DNA from: Streptomyces sp. AC558_RSS880
GTDB taxonomy: Bacteria; Actinomycetota; Actinomycetes; Streptomycetales; Streptomycetaceae
Direction of reading: 5' to 3'
Length of the DNA stretch: 64,000 bases
Assembly (NCBI RefSeq): GCF_019049255.1
Contig: NZ_JAGMUJ010000059.1
Span: 1-64,000 of the forward strand
Both the position numbers and the translations under genes were made by a program. Numbering within the stretch: position 1 is the first letter of the stretch; the number at the start of each line of letters is the position of its first letter. This document shows positions 17,444 to 25,539 of the stretch, in pieces. The notes under the pieces are model-generated. The model was given only the letters and a program-made list of their open reading frames with translations. It did no database searches and was not told where the DNA came from.

Positions 17444-18139
17444 TCACAGGCTCAGCAGCAGGTCCCGGACCGTGGCGGGCCGGGACAGGAACGGGTGGTG
17501 GCCGGCGTCGAGTTCGACGACGCTGCCGGCCCGGCGGGCGAACTCGCGCTGCAGACGCGGCGGGGTGCCCCGGTCCTGGGCGCATACGAGGTACGTCGAG
17601 GGCACCTGCTGCCATGCGGCCGCCCCGACCGGCTGGCCGGTCACCTGCACGCTCTGCCGGGCGAGGTGATCCGCCGCCTGCGCCTGGACCTCGGGGTCGC
17701 AGTCCTGCAGGAACGTGTCCACGAGCAGCTCGGGACGGACCCCGAAGGTGCCGGCGTCGGGGTCCACGTCGAGGAACGGGGCGGGGCCGCCGTCCCCGAA
17801 CTCCGCCAGGCTCTGCCCGACCTCGGGCAGGTAGCTGGAGACCAGCACCAGGTGGCGCACCGACCCGACGCCCGCGGCGGCTTCCGCGGTGACGATGCCG
17901 CCGTAGCTGTGGGCGACCACGACGGTCGGCTCGTCGCCGTCCAGCAGCACCTGCCGCACCGCCGCGACGTCCTCGGACAGCCCCGGACCGCCGACGCCTC
18001 CGGGCAGGCCCGCCTCGCCACAGCTCGGCAGCGCCGGGGCCACGCTCGGCACCCCTCGCTCCCGCAGCAGCTCGGCGGTGCGGTGCCACCACCACGACCC
18101 GTCCCGCACGCACGCCCCATGCACGAACACGACCCTCAT
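17444..18139 (-). CDS. Alpha/beta hydrolase
   Basis: 231 aa. ATG 18139 is preferred over the longer frame because GGAGGT lies six bases before it. The fold is clear: MRVVFVHGACVRDGSWWW with the oxyanion-hole HGA, the nucleophile elbow VVVAHSYGGIV, a likely acid Asp in VCAQDRGTPP and the catalytic His in DAGHHPFLSRPATV. Members of this esterase/salicylate-esterase-like group act on small esters, but the substrate is not predictable here. Divergent from a TetR regulator with ~70 nt between starts, so likely controlled by it. Confidence 0.85.
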   Translation of the reverse strand: MRVVFVHGACVRDGSWWWHRTAELLRERGVPSVAPALPSCGEAGLPGGVGGPGLSEDVAAVRQVLLDGDEPTVVVAHSYGGIVTAEAAAGVGSVRHLVLVSSYLPEVGQSLAEFGDGGPAPFLDVDPDAGTFGVRPELLVDTFLQDCDPEVQAQAADHLARQSVQVTGQPVGAAAWQQVPSTYLVCAQDRGTPPRLQREFARRAGSVVELDAGHHPFLSRPATVRDLLLSL

Positions 18140-18206
18140 CGCTACCTCCACGTCTGCCTGACCGCCTTTCGATCAACAGTAGACGTAGCCGCCATTACGC
18201 GAAAAG

Positions 18207-18848
18207 ATGTTCGATATGGGCAGACGACCACAGCCACACATCAAGGAGAGGCTGCTCGACGCGTGCGCCGACTACGCCCTCGCACACGGCCTCCCGGACC
18301 GGCTCGAGCCGCTGGCCACCGCCACCGGCACCTCGGCCCGCATGCTGATCTATCACTTCGGCACCCGCGACGCCCTGCTGCGGGCCGTCCTCGGGCACGC
18401 GCGCCAACGCCAGCTCGACACATTCGGCGACCTCCTGCGGGCGCGACCCGACGAGCCCTACACCGCCACCCTGGATCGCGCCTGGACCTCGATCACCGGC
18501 TTGGACGGACGGCCGTACCTGCGGATGTTCGGTCAGCTGCGCGAGAACACAGGGCAACAGTTGTGGCCCGACTTCCGGCGCGTCGCCACGACCGACTGGC
18601 TCGGGCCGCTCGAGGAGGGCCTGCGCAGCATCGGCCGGCCGGAGCTGGCGACACTCGTCCTCGCCGTCATCCGTGGCCTCCTCATGGACCTCGACGCCAC
18701 CGCCGACACCGCCCGCACCGACCGGGCCTTCCGTGACTTCCTCGCCGCGGTCGAGCACCTGCCCAGCGGCGACAGCTCAGCCGCCCACCACTCCCAGGCA
18801 CCCGCCGGCAGCAGCACGACCAGTGCCGACACGGCGTCGGGCACGTAG
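18207..18848 (+). CDS. TetR/AcrR-family regulator
   Basis: 213 aa (ATG 18207; ATG 18216 giving MGRRPQ is an equally good start). Residues ~10-55 hold the TetR helix-turn-helix: ERLLDACADYALAHGLPDRL, then ATATGTSARMLIYHFGTRDA, with the signature YHFGTRDALL. The remainder is the helical ligand-binding domain (YLRMFGQLRENTGQQLWPDF) and a Ser/Ala-rich tail. It most likely represses the divergent hydrolase gene and itself; no clean palindrome was found in the short space between them. Confidence 0.85.
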   Translation: MFDMGRRPQPHIKERLLDACADYALAHGLPDRLEPLATATGTSARMLIYHFGTRDALLRAVLGHARQRQLDTFGDLLRARPDEPYTATLDRAWTSITGLDGRPYLRMFGQLRENTGQQLWPDFRRVATTDWLGPLEEGLRSIGRPELATLVLAVIRGLLMDLDATADTARTDRAFRDFLAAVEHLPSGDSSAAHHSQAPAGSSTTSADTASGT

Positions 18849-18947
18849 TGCCGCGTCGCCCACCGATCGCCTGAGGTCACATCCTGCGGGCACTGGAGTC
18901 GAGTACCTCCCTGCGCCTGCGGAACATGGCGAAGCCGGTCTGCACGG

Positions 18948-19427
18948 TCACAAGTACGCAATCGACGCGCCCCTCGCCGCCGTCGCACTGCGGCAGCCGG
19001 GACCGGTGGCCCTCTTCACCTCCGCCACGAAGAGGTCCTTCCCGACCGCCCAGCCCGCGTCGAACCTCGGGCTGTTGCGGGCAAAGGTGTGTACCTCGAT
19101 CCCTCGGTGGGACAGGTGCTTGATGAGCGCTCCGACCGTTCGTTCATGGGCCGCGGTTCCCTTGTCCAGCGAGCTGAGGTCCGCATTCAGTTCCCTGACC
19201 GTGGACCGACCGGTCTTCCGCACTTGAAGGGGAGCGCCGAGGACGTCGTATGTGGCATGCGGAGGCACCACGACCGGGGCACTTCCCCGCGAGGAAGAGC
19301 GTGGTTCCAGGCAGGGTGCGGAGAAGCCGTGGATCAAGCTGCCGAATCCGGCTTCGTTCACGACGTGGAGGTGACGGCCCAGTCCGCGCCCGCGCTCCAC
19401 GCCCCGGTGACGGCGCACGCGTCGCAT
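18948..19427 (-). pseudogene. Truncated PD-(D/E)XK-type nuclease-like gene
   Basis: About 62 residues (19005-19190) are recognisable: TAAHERTVGALIKHLSHRGI, then FDAGWAVGKDLFVAEVKRAT. This matches a Streptomyces family whose core is 'FD.AW....VFVAEVKS.T', a restriction-endonuclease-like D...EVK active site, normally followed by 'LRLGLGQVLRY'. That essential C-terminal part is missing, and the frame becomes non-coding after ATG. The upstream ~75 residues are low quality. It lies directly after the helicase operon on the same strand, so it may be a lost last member. Confidence 0.5.
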
Positions 19428-19428
19428 G

Positions 19429-20514
19429 TCAGCCCCGTTGCAGGTCCCTGCGGTTGATCTGTGCCAGGAGCGGCGGCTCCGACTGCCCTTCGTAGCCGAG
19501 GTGGAGTTCCTGCCGGGCGCGCGTGGCCATCACGTAGTACGACATGCGCAGTGCGGCGGAGGTGGGGTCCGTCCCCGCGTCCCCGTGGGTGTCGGGGATG
19601 ACGACGGTGTCGAAGCCCAGCCCCTTGGCGCTGCGGCGGTGCACGATCACGATGCCGGGCCGGCCGAGGTCGAGGTTGCGGTACTGACCGCCCTTGGACT
19701 CGGACGTGTACAGCTGGGGCTTCAGGCGCGGCGCACGGTTCTGGATGCTGCCGAGCAGGGAGAACTGGGTGTGCTTGGTGGCGGCGATCACCCCGATGCT
19801 CTTCTTGGGCTGTGCCTCGGCGAGCAGGACGAGCAGGTCCGCGACGCCCCGCTCGTGGAAGCGGTGCAGGCGCGGCGCCGGTCCCTGGCGGCCGGGCAGG
19901 ACCGGCGTGCCGGCACCGGTGTGGAAGTGGGCCGCCAGGGACGCGATCTGCTCGGTGTTGCGGTGATTGCCGGCGAGTTCGTGGCGGGTGCACCGGCCGA
20001 GGTTGCGGGCGATCTCGTCGAGGGTGGAATTGGTGTCGGTGAGCCGTTGGCACTCGTCCGCGAAGACGGTCGTACGGGCTCCCAGCATGCGGCAGAGCAG
20101 GTAGAACTCGGGTGGCAGGTCCTGGCCTTCGTCGATGACCAGCGTGGGTCCGGCGGTGGGGGCGGTCTCGGCGGCACGGTTGTACAGGGCGTCCCAGTCG
20201 TACCAGCCGTCGCCGCCGCCGGGCGGTGTGGCGCCGTACCAGTCGGCGAGCCAGCGGTGCGCGGTCATGACGCGGACCGAGCGGTCCGCGGGGCCCAGTG
20301 CGTGCACCGTGCCGGCGAGCGACTGGCGCAGCAGGTTGGAGTAGGTCAGCAGGACCACCGGGGTGCCGGTGAGGGCGAGCATGACGGCGCGCTGTGCGGC
20401 CAGGACGCTCTTGCCGCTGCCGGGGGGTCCGCCGACCAAGTGGTTGCCGTCGAAGGGGAGTCCGTCGAGGCCGGCCCGCTGGTCGGGGTCGAGGTCGAGG
20501 TAGGTGATGGTCAC
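19429..20514 (-). CDS. Small superfamily 1 (UvrD-like) helicase of the DrmAB-like operon
   Basis: 361 aa, half the usual size of UvrD/Rep helicases. GTG 20514 overlaps the DUF1998 stop by 4 nt. Motif I is GGPPGSGKSVLAAQRAV, motif Ia VVLLTYSNLLRQSLA, motif II LVIDEGQDL, motif III region TVFADECQRL, motif IV-like HELAGNHRNTEQIASLAAHF, and a C-terminal motif V/VI pair (IVHRRSAKGLGFDTVVIPD, SYYVMATRARQELHL). Subdomains 1B and 2B are largely absent, so it may be a compact translocase or NTP-driven sensor. It is the last intact gene of the sigma/DrmA/DrmB-like operon. No nuclease domain is seen. Confidence 0.82.
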   Translation of the reverse strand: MTITYLDLDPDQRAGLDGLPFDGNHLVGGPPGSGKSVLAAQRAVMLALTGTPVVLLTYSNLLRQSLAGTVHALGPADRSVRVMTAHRWLADWYGATPPGGGDGWYDWDALYNRAAETAPTAGPTLVIDEGQDLPPEFYLLCRMLGARTTVFADECQRLTDTNSTLDEIARNLGRCTRHELAGNHRNTEQIASLAAHFHTGAGTPVLPGRQGPAPRLHRFHERGVADLLVLLAEAQPKKSIGVIAATKHTQFSLLGSIQNRAPRLKPQLYTSESKGGQYRNLDLGRPGIVIVHRRSAKGLGFDTVVIPDTHGDAGTDPTSAALRMSYYVMATRARQELHLGYEGQSEPPLLAQINRRDLQRG

Positions 20515-22361
20515 GGCTGCTCCAAGGCGCCCGCCGCGGCGGTGCGGGCGGCGGTGACGATCGACTGCAGGTAACCGGGGACCCGTTCGCCGCCGACGAC
20601 GAGGGCCCGGTCCAGGAGGCTGTTTCCGGCCTCGCAGCTGGTCTCCGGGAGCAGGGCGCAGGCATGGCAGGCGGCCCGGTTGAGGTTGCCGAAGCCCTGT
20701 CCGGAGTGTTCGGCGCACAGCGGGTCCGCGGAGCACCAGGCGGCGGACTCGGTCATCCGCAGCAGTGTTTCGGCCAGCCGCGGCGGTTCGCCCTGGCGGA
20801 CGAGTCCGCCGAGGGTGCCTTCGGCGTCCCCGGCGGCGGTGTAGACGAGGACGCCGTACTGGTCCTGTTCGGGGCGGGCGTAGATCCGCTCGCGCAGGCT
20901 CGCCGTGGTGTAGCCGGACTCGAAGGACAGCTGACGGATGAGGAGGTGGGCCAGGGTGTGCAACAGGACGAAGCGTGGGGAGAGTTCGGGACCGGTCACG
21001 TTCTGCAGACGGTCCTTCTGGAAGGAGCGGTCGAGGTCGGCCCGCATGCCCTTGACGCGTCTGCGTACGTCCGGGTCCTCCTCCCAGTCCTTCAGCGCGC
21101 CGTGGTCGAGGGTGAGGAAGACGCCCTCGCCGAAGACCTCGACGGCGGGCAGCCACTTCAGCCGGCGTGAGGTGTCGGCGGGAACGACGACGGCGTCCGG
21201 GGAGACCCGGGTGAAGCCGGACAGGGCGCGGACCTCGCGGAGCCGGTCGGCGAGGACGACGCGGCCGAAGCGGCGGGCGAGTCCGGCCCAGGGTTCGGCG
21301 GTCTCTCCGGCCAGGCCGAGCGTGGTCTCGCGCAGGGCGAAGTCACGGGTGGCGGGCGGGACGGGTGCCGTGAACGCGGCCCATTCCTCCCGGCTCAGGT
21401 CGGGCCGTGCGGGGCCCTCGGGTGCGGCGGCCGTACCGGCGGTGCTCGTGCCGCCCGTCTCGTCGGCGACGAGTGCGTCCAGCAAGGCGTCGTCGGCTCC
21501 CGTGTCCTCCTGGATCATCTGCCGGAACAGGACGGCACGCGGTGAGGCCGGGTCCCGGCACAGCGACACCCACAGGTGGTGTTCGCGGACCTGGTCCGCG
21601 AGCGCGTCGTCGGCGTGCACGGGGACGTCGGTCTCGGGGATGTCGAGCGCGGAGTGCACGATCGGGTAGTAGAGGTTGCCGGCGGTCCGCTGCACGATCT
21701 GCACCGGGCGCGGACACTCGACGGCTTCACCGGCGCGCTGCCACGGGTTCCGTCCCGAGCAGCGCATACCGTGGGTGCCGAGGATGTCGAGCAGGTCCCG
21801 GACGGCTCCGCAGCCCTTCGCGGTGCAGGCGACGGAGAGCGCTTCGAGGCCGGAGGCCCGTTCGGAGACGAGGAAGCGCAGCTTCTCGCGCTCCCCGCAC
21901 TGCCGCCGCTCGCCCCCGTCGCGCCGCGAGTGCGCCCAGAACCACCAGTCGACGTCGCTGAGATGCCCGGCCTGGCAGATCTGCACGAACCGCATCGGCG
22001 CCAGCGTCCGTGCGGGAGAGCAGGAGGGGCAGCGCGGTGCCTGGCCGCGCTTCTCGTCGGCGATCCGCCACCGCTTCATCCGTCGGCAGGCACCGCAGAA
22101 CAGCCAGGAGGGGAAGCGGATGTACGGCGCTCCGGGCGCGTCGGCGACGTCGAAGCGGTCGTTGGCCGTGGCGGGCGCGGCGTGGAAGCCGGAGACGCCG
22201 AGGCGGTCCGCGAGCCGGGGCGAGTCGACGGGCTGCCTGCCGCGGGACGGCCAGTCGCCGATGCCGGTGGCGACGAACGACTCGCCCTGGATGTCGAAGA
22301 CGGCCCCGACCCCGAAGGGCACCACGGTCTGCGACTGACGTACCCGGAGTGTGCGGCTCAC
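20511..22361 (-). CDS. DUF1998 / DrmB-like protein
   Basis: 616 aa; GTG 22361 overlaps the helicase stop by 4 nt. The N terminus has QSQTVVPFGVGAVFDIQGES and FPSWLFCGACRRMKRW with CPSC completing a zinc site. FVQICQAGHLSDVDW, VACTAKGCGAV and similar Cys/His pairs follow. The C-terminal DUF1998 domain (about 480-600) contains LLHTLAHLLIRQLSFESGY, YGVLVYTAAGDAEGTLGGL and a Cys cluster (WCSADPLCAEHSGQG, ACHACALLPETSCEAG). In DISARM anti-phage systems DrmB carries this domain and forms a complex with the DrmA helicase. I infer the same partnership with the coupled upstream helicase. Confidence 0.86.
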   Translation of the reverse strand: MSRTLRVRQSQTVVPFGVGAVFDIQGESFVATGIGDWPSRGRQPVDSPRLADRLGVSGFHAAPATANDRFDVADAPGAPYIRFPSWLFCGACRRMKRWRIADEKRGQAPRCPSCSPARTLAPMRFVQICQAGHLSDVDWWFWAHSRRDGGERRQCGEREKLRFLVSERASGLEALSVACTAKGCGAVRDLLDILGTHGMRCSGRNPWQRAGEAVECPRPVQIVQRTAGNLYYPIVHSALDIPETDVPVHADDALADQVREHHLWVSLCRDPASPRAVLFRQMIQEDTGADDALLDALVADETGGTSTAGTAAAPEGPARPDLSREEWAAFTAPVPPATRDFALRETTLGLAGETAEPWAGLARRFGRVVLADRLREVRALSGFTRVSPDAVVVPADTSRRLKWLPAVEVFGEGVFLTLDHGALKDWEEDPDVRRRVKGMRADLDRSFQKDRLQNVTGPELSPRFVLLHTLAHLLIRQLSFESGYTTASLRERIYARPEQDQYGVLVYTAAGDAEGTLGGLVRQGEPPRLAETLLRMTESAAWCSADPLCAEHSGQGFGNLNRAACHACALLPETSCEAGNSLLDRALVVGGERVPGYLQSIVTAARTAAAGALEQP

Positions 22362-25300
22362 AGGTCGGCTCCCTTCACTGTCACCTGGCATTCCCGGTCG
22401 ACGTTGCGCATCGAGTTGGGTGTCTCCCACAGGCCGTGAACCTGCTCGAAGCTCTTGATGAGGTGGGACTGGCCCTTGCCCTGGCTGCGGTAGTACAGCT
22501 CGCGGCCGTCCTTGCGGGCCTGGCGCGCGAGGTCCTCCCAGTCGGCGAGCAGCCCGGCGAGTTCCTTGCGCGCCGCGTCACCGGCTCCCGGTTCGGCGGT
22601 TTCGGCGCGGGCCGCCAACTCGTCCACGAGCGCTTCCGCTTCGGGCATCCGGTCGAGGATCCGGCCGGCCTGGTTCTCGGCCGCGAGCCCGAGCCGGTGC
22701 CGTACGAGGACGACGAGCACGGCGTGCAGGGCACGGCGGCGGGAGGGGACGGACCAAGGGGTGACACTGGTCGGCTCGACGTGCCGGTAGAGCGCCCGGT
22801 GGTACACGTCGAAGGTCTCGTAGTGCGAACGGTCCCTGGGACGGGTGGCGTTGAAGAAGGTCACCACGAGTCCGGGTACGGCGTGGCGGCCCACGCGGCT
22901 GGTGGCCTGGATGTACTCGGCGGTCGTCTTGGGCTGCCCCTGCATCAGCATCAGGGCGAGCCGCTTCACGTCGACGCCCACGGACAGCATGTTGGTGCAC
23001 GGCAGGAAGGACACCGAACTCGTGTCGTCCCAGCTCTTCTCCAGCCGGTCGAGGAGCACGGGCTGCTCGGAGCGCGGCAGGTTGCTCGTGAGTTCCTCGA
23101 CCTGCTGGTCCGGCAGGGGGCGTACGCCGCTGCCGGTGTCGAGTCCGGCGAGCTGGGCGGGGATGTCGTCAGCGGCGGCGGTGACCGTGCGGCCCAGTTC
23201 GCGCAGGCTGTGGTGGTAGGCGACGAGGGTCCAGTAGGCGTCCCGGTGTTCCTCGGGCAGTTCCCAGGCACCCTGGAGCAGGGCGGCGGCGGTGGCGACG
23301 GAGGCACGGCCGGCCGTGTGTCCCTGGGCCATGACACCGACGTAGCGACGGCCCGGCCGGGAGGTGTCGGGCTCGGCGAAATAAGAGTGGCGGGCGTCGA
23401 GTCCGGCGGGCGGAAAGAGCTGGACGCCGCCCCCGTAGAGGGCGCGGACCTGCTCACCGGAGCGGCGGATGGTGGCGGTGGACGCCACGACCTTGGGTCC
23501 GGTGCCGTCCGGCGCGGCGCACAGTCCGAGGACGGCGGACTCGTAGAGGCCGACGGTGGTGCCCAGTGGGCCGGTGAGCAGGTGCAGTTCGTCCTGGATG
23601 ACGAGGGACGGCGGCCGGTGCCCGGTGCCGGCGCCGAAGAGCCGTCCCGCGCGTGGTTCCCAGGCGAGGCGGGCGAACTTGTCGACGGTGCCGAGGACGA
23701 AGGTGGGCGGACGGTCGTACAGGTGGTCGTCCACGACGGCGACGGGCAGCTCGTCGTGGAAGAGGCACTCGTCCCTGGGGCAGAAGAAGGCGAAGGAGTC
23801 GGCGGCGGCGCGCACTCCGTAGTCGCCGATGTCGGGCGACTTGTGGGCGGGCAGGATGCGGGTGCCGCACCACGGGCAGCGGTCGAGGATGAACACGTCG
23901 TCCGGGGTGGCGGCCTCGCGCGCGTTCTCGAAGTCGCGGCGCGCCTTGTCGTAGCTGTTCGCGGTGGTGGTCTCACCGACCCACAGCCCGATGGAGAACG
24001 GCTCCTCGCCGTAGGCGGCCGGGTCGGCCCGGCGCATGGACTCCAGGGCGCACACGGTCGTCGCGGCACGCTGGAACTGCTGGGTGGTCAGCAGGCTGAG
24101 CGTGTACCGGCTGAGCACGGCGGTGCCTCCGCCGTCGGGTCCGCCCCGGCGCAGCACCATCACGAACGCGGCCAGCAGCAGGTACGCCTCGGTCTTGCCA
24201 CCACCGGTCGGAAACCAGATGAGGTCCGTGACGGCGCGGTCCGGGTGCCGGGGGTCGACGGCGCCGTCGACGGCCAGCAGGAAGAACGCGAGCTGGAAGG
24301 GGCGCCAGGTGGCGTCCGCGTACGGCTGCGGGTCCGGCGGTACGCCGTCGTCGCGGCGGGGACGCCGGGTGCCGGCGAGGTCTGCGGCGGAGTGGCGCAT
24401 CTGCAGCGCCATGGCGTGGTTGGCGGCCCGGAAGGCGTGCAGCAGTTCGGGACGTCCGGGGTCGCAGAGGGTGCGGACGCCGGCCTCGATGCGGGAGACC
24501 GCGGTGCCGATCCGTCCGAGGACGCGCTCGGCCGCCTCGCGGCCCCATTCGGGCACCTCGGTGTTGAGCTGACCGACGTACCAGGCCCGGTAGGCGGAGG
24601 CGAACTCGAAGAGCTCTTCACGGAGTTGGTCGACGGAGACGGCCGGGTCGGCGAGGTGGGCGAGGCTGAGTACCGGGGTGTCGGTGAGTCCGGCGGCTCG
24701 TACGCCCGTGACTTCCGCCTCGGGCATGACGGCCGCCCGGAGTCCCGTCACCGTCCGGTCGTCGCCGTCCCGCAGTTCCTCGACGGCGCACCCGTGGCCG
24801 ACGGCGTGGGTGCGCACATGCCGGTACTGCAGGCGCAGTTCCTGCTCCTCCGGGTCCCTGCTGGCCAGACGCACACTCGGGTACTGGAGCACCTGCCCGT
24901 CGACGGGCCGGGCCCGCAGTTCCACTTGGAAGAGCATTCCGTCCCAGTGGGCGCTCCTGCCGAGGGCGGGGTCGTACCGGGCGGCGTTGACGAGGGCGAC
25001 GGTGACGAGCTTCCCGTTGCCGAAGTCGCGGCGTGTGACGCGCAGTTCGGCTCGCGCGTCCAGGACGGGGACCTGATCCCGGTCCGGGCCGAGGAGGTGT
25101 GTCTCGGCCGGTATCGCGATCCGCTGCCACGTCCGGCCGCGCTGACCGCTGCGCGACTGCGTCCGGTAGCGGGCGGCGGAGCACTCGACCTCGAGGGTCT
25201 CGGCGTCGGTGTAGAAGCTGAATCCGAGGGACGACGGCAGCCAGGAGTTCGACTCCGGCACGGGGTCGCCCGCCGGCGCGGTGTCCTCGGCCCCCCGCTC

Positions 25301-25486
25301 GGTGCCGGCCCCCTCGAACTCCTCCTTGGCGAGGTCCAACTGCCCCTGCAGGTCGGCTTCCTGCGGGTAGAGGGTGCCCATGAGGTACTGCCGGTCGGGT
25401 GGTGCGTCGAGCGTCTCGTCGTCGCCGCCGACCGGACCGACGAGCTGCCGCCGCAGGTAGGAGACGAGTTCCTGTCTGGGGTCCAT
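22358..25486 (-). CDS. DrmA-like superfamily 2 helicase
   Basis: 1042 aa. The frame opens at ATG 25504, but AGGA before ATG 25486 (MDPRQELVSYLRRQLVGPVG) makes that start better. A ~370-residue N-terminal region precedes the helicase core: motif I LIWFPTGGGKTEAYLLL, an inserted zinc-type site (DRCPWCGTR and FCPRDECLF), motif II VIQDELHLLTGPLG, motif III VVASTATIRRS, and motif V/VI NMLSVGVDVKRL and YIQATSRVGRH. This is the YprA/Lhr-like layout of DrmA, the DISARM helicase that loads on DNA ends and is partnered by DrmB. Its stop overlaps the DrmB-like start. Confidence 0.87.
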   Translation of the reverse strand: MDPRQELVSYLRRQLVGPVGGDDETLDAPPDRQYLMGTLYPQEADLQGQLDLAKEEFEGAGTERGAEDTAPAGDPVPESNSWLPSSLGFSFYTDAETLEVECSAARYRTQSRSGQRGRTWQRIAIPAETHLLGPDRDQVPVLDARAELRVTRRDFGNGKLVTVALVNAARYDPALGRSAHWDGMLFQVELRARPVDGQVLQYPSVRLASRDPEEQELRLQYRHVRTHAVGHGCAVEELRDGDDRTVTGLRAAVMPEAEVTGVRAAGLTDTPVLSLAHLADPAVSVDQLREELFEFASAYRAWYVGQLNTEVPEWGREAAERVLGRIGTAVSRIEAGVRTLCDPGRPELLHAFRAANHAMALQMRHSAADLAGTRRPRRDDGVPPDPQPYADATWRPFQLAFFLLAVDGAVDPRHPDRAVTDLIWFPTGGGKTEAYLLLAAFVMVLRRGGPDGGGTAVLSRYTLSLLTTQQFQRAATTVCALESMRRADPAAYGEEPFSIGLWVGETTTANSYDKARRDFENAREAATPDDVFILDRCPWCGTRILPAHKSPDIGDYGVRAAADSFAFFCPRDECLFHDELPVAVVDDHLYDRPPTFVLGTVDKFARLAWEPRAGRLFGAGTGHRPPSLVIQDELHLLTGPLGTTVGLYESAVLGLCAAPDGTGPKVVASTATIRRSGEQVRALYGGGVQLFPPAGLDARHSYFAEPDTSRPGRRYVGVMAQGHTAGRASVATAAALLQGAWELPEEHRDAYWTLVAYHHSLRELGRTVTAAADDIPAQLAGLDTGSGVRPLPDQQVEELTSNLPRSEQPVLLDRLEKSWDDTSSVSFLPCTNMLSVGVDVKRLALMLMQGQPKTTAEYIQATSRVGRHAVPGLVVTFFNATRPRDRSHYETFDVYHRALYRHVEPTSVTPWSVPSRRRALHAVLVVLVRHRLGLAAENQAGRILDRMPEAEALVDELAARAETAEPGAGDAARKELAGLLADWEDLARQARKDGRELYYRSQGKGQSHLIKSFEQVHGLWETPNSMRNVDRECQVTVKGADL

Positions 25487-25539
25487 GGGATTCCTGGTGT
25501 TCATGAGAGGAGAGGGGGACGAGTGGGAGGCCGGCGGTC

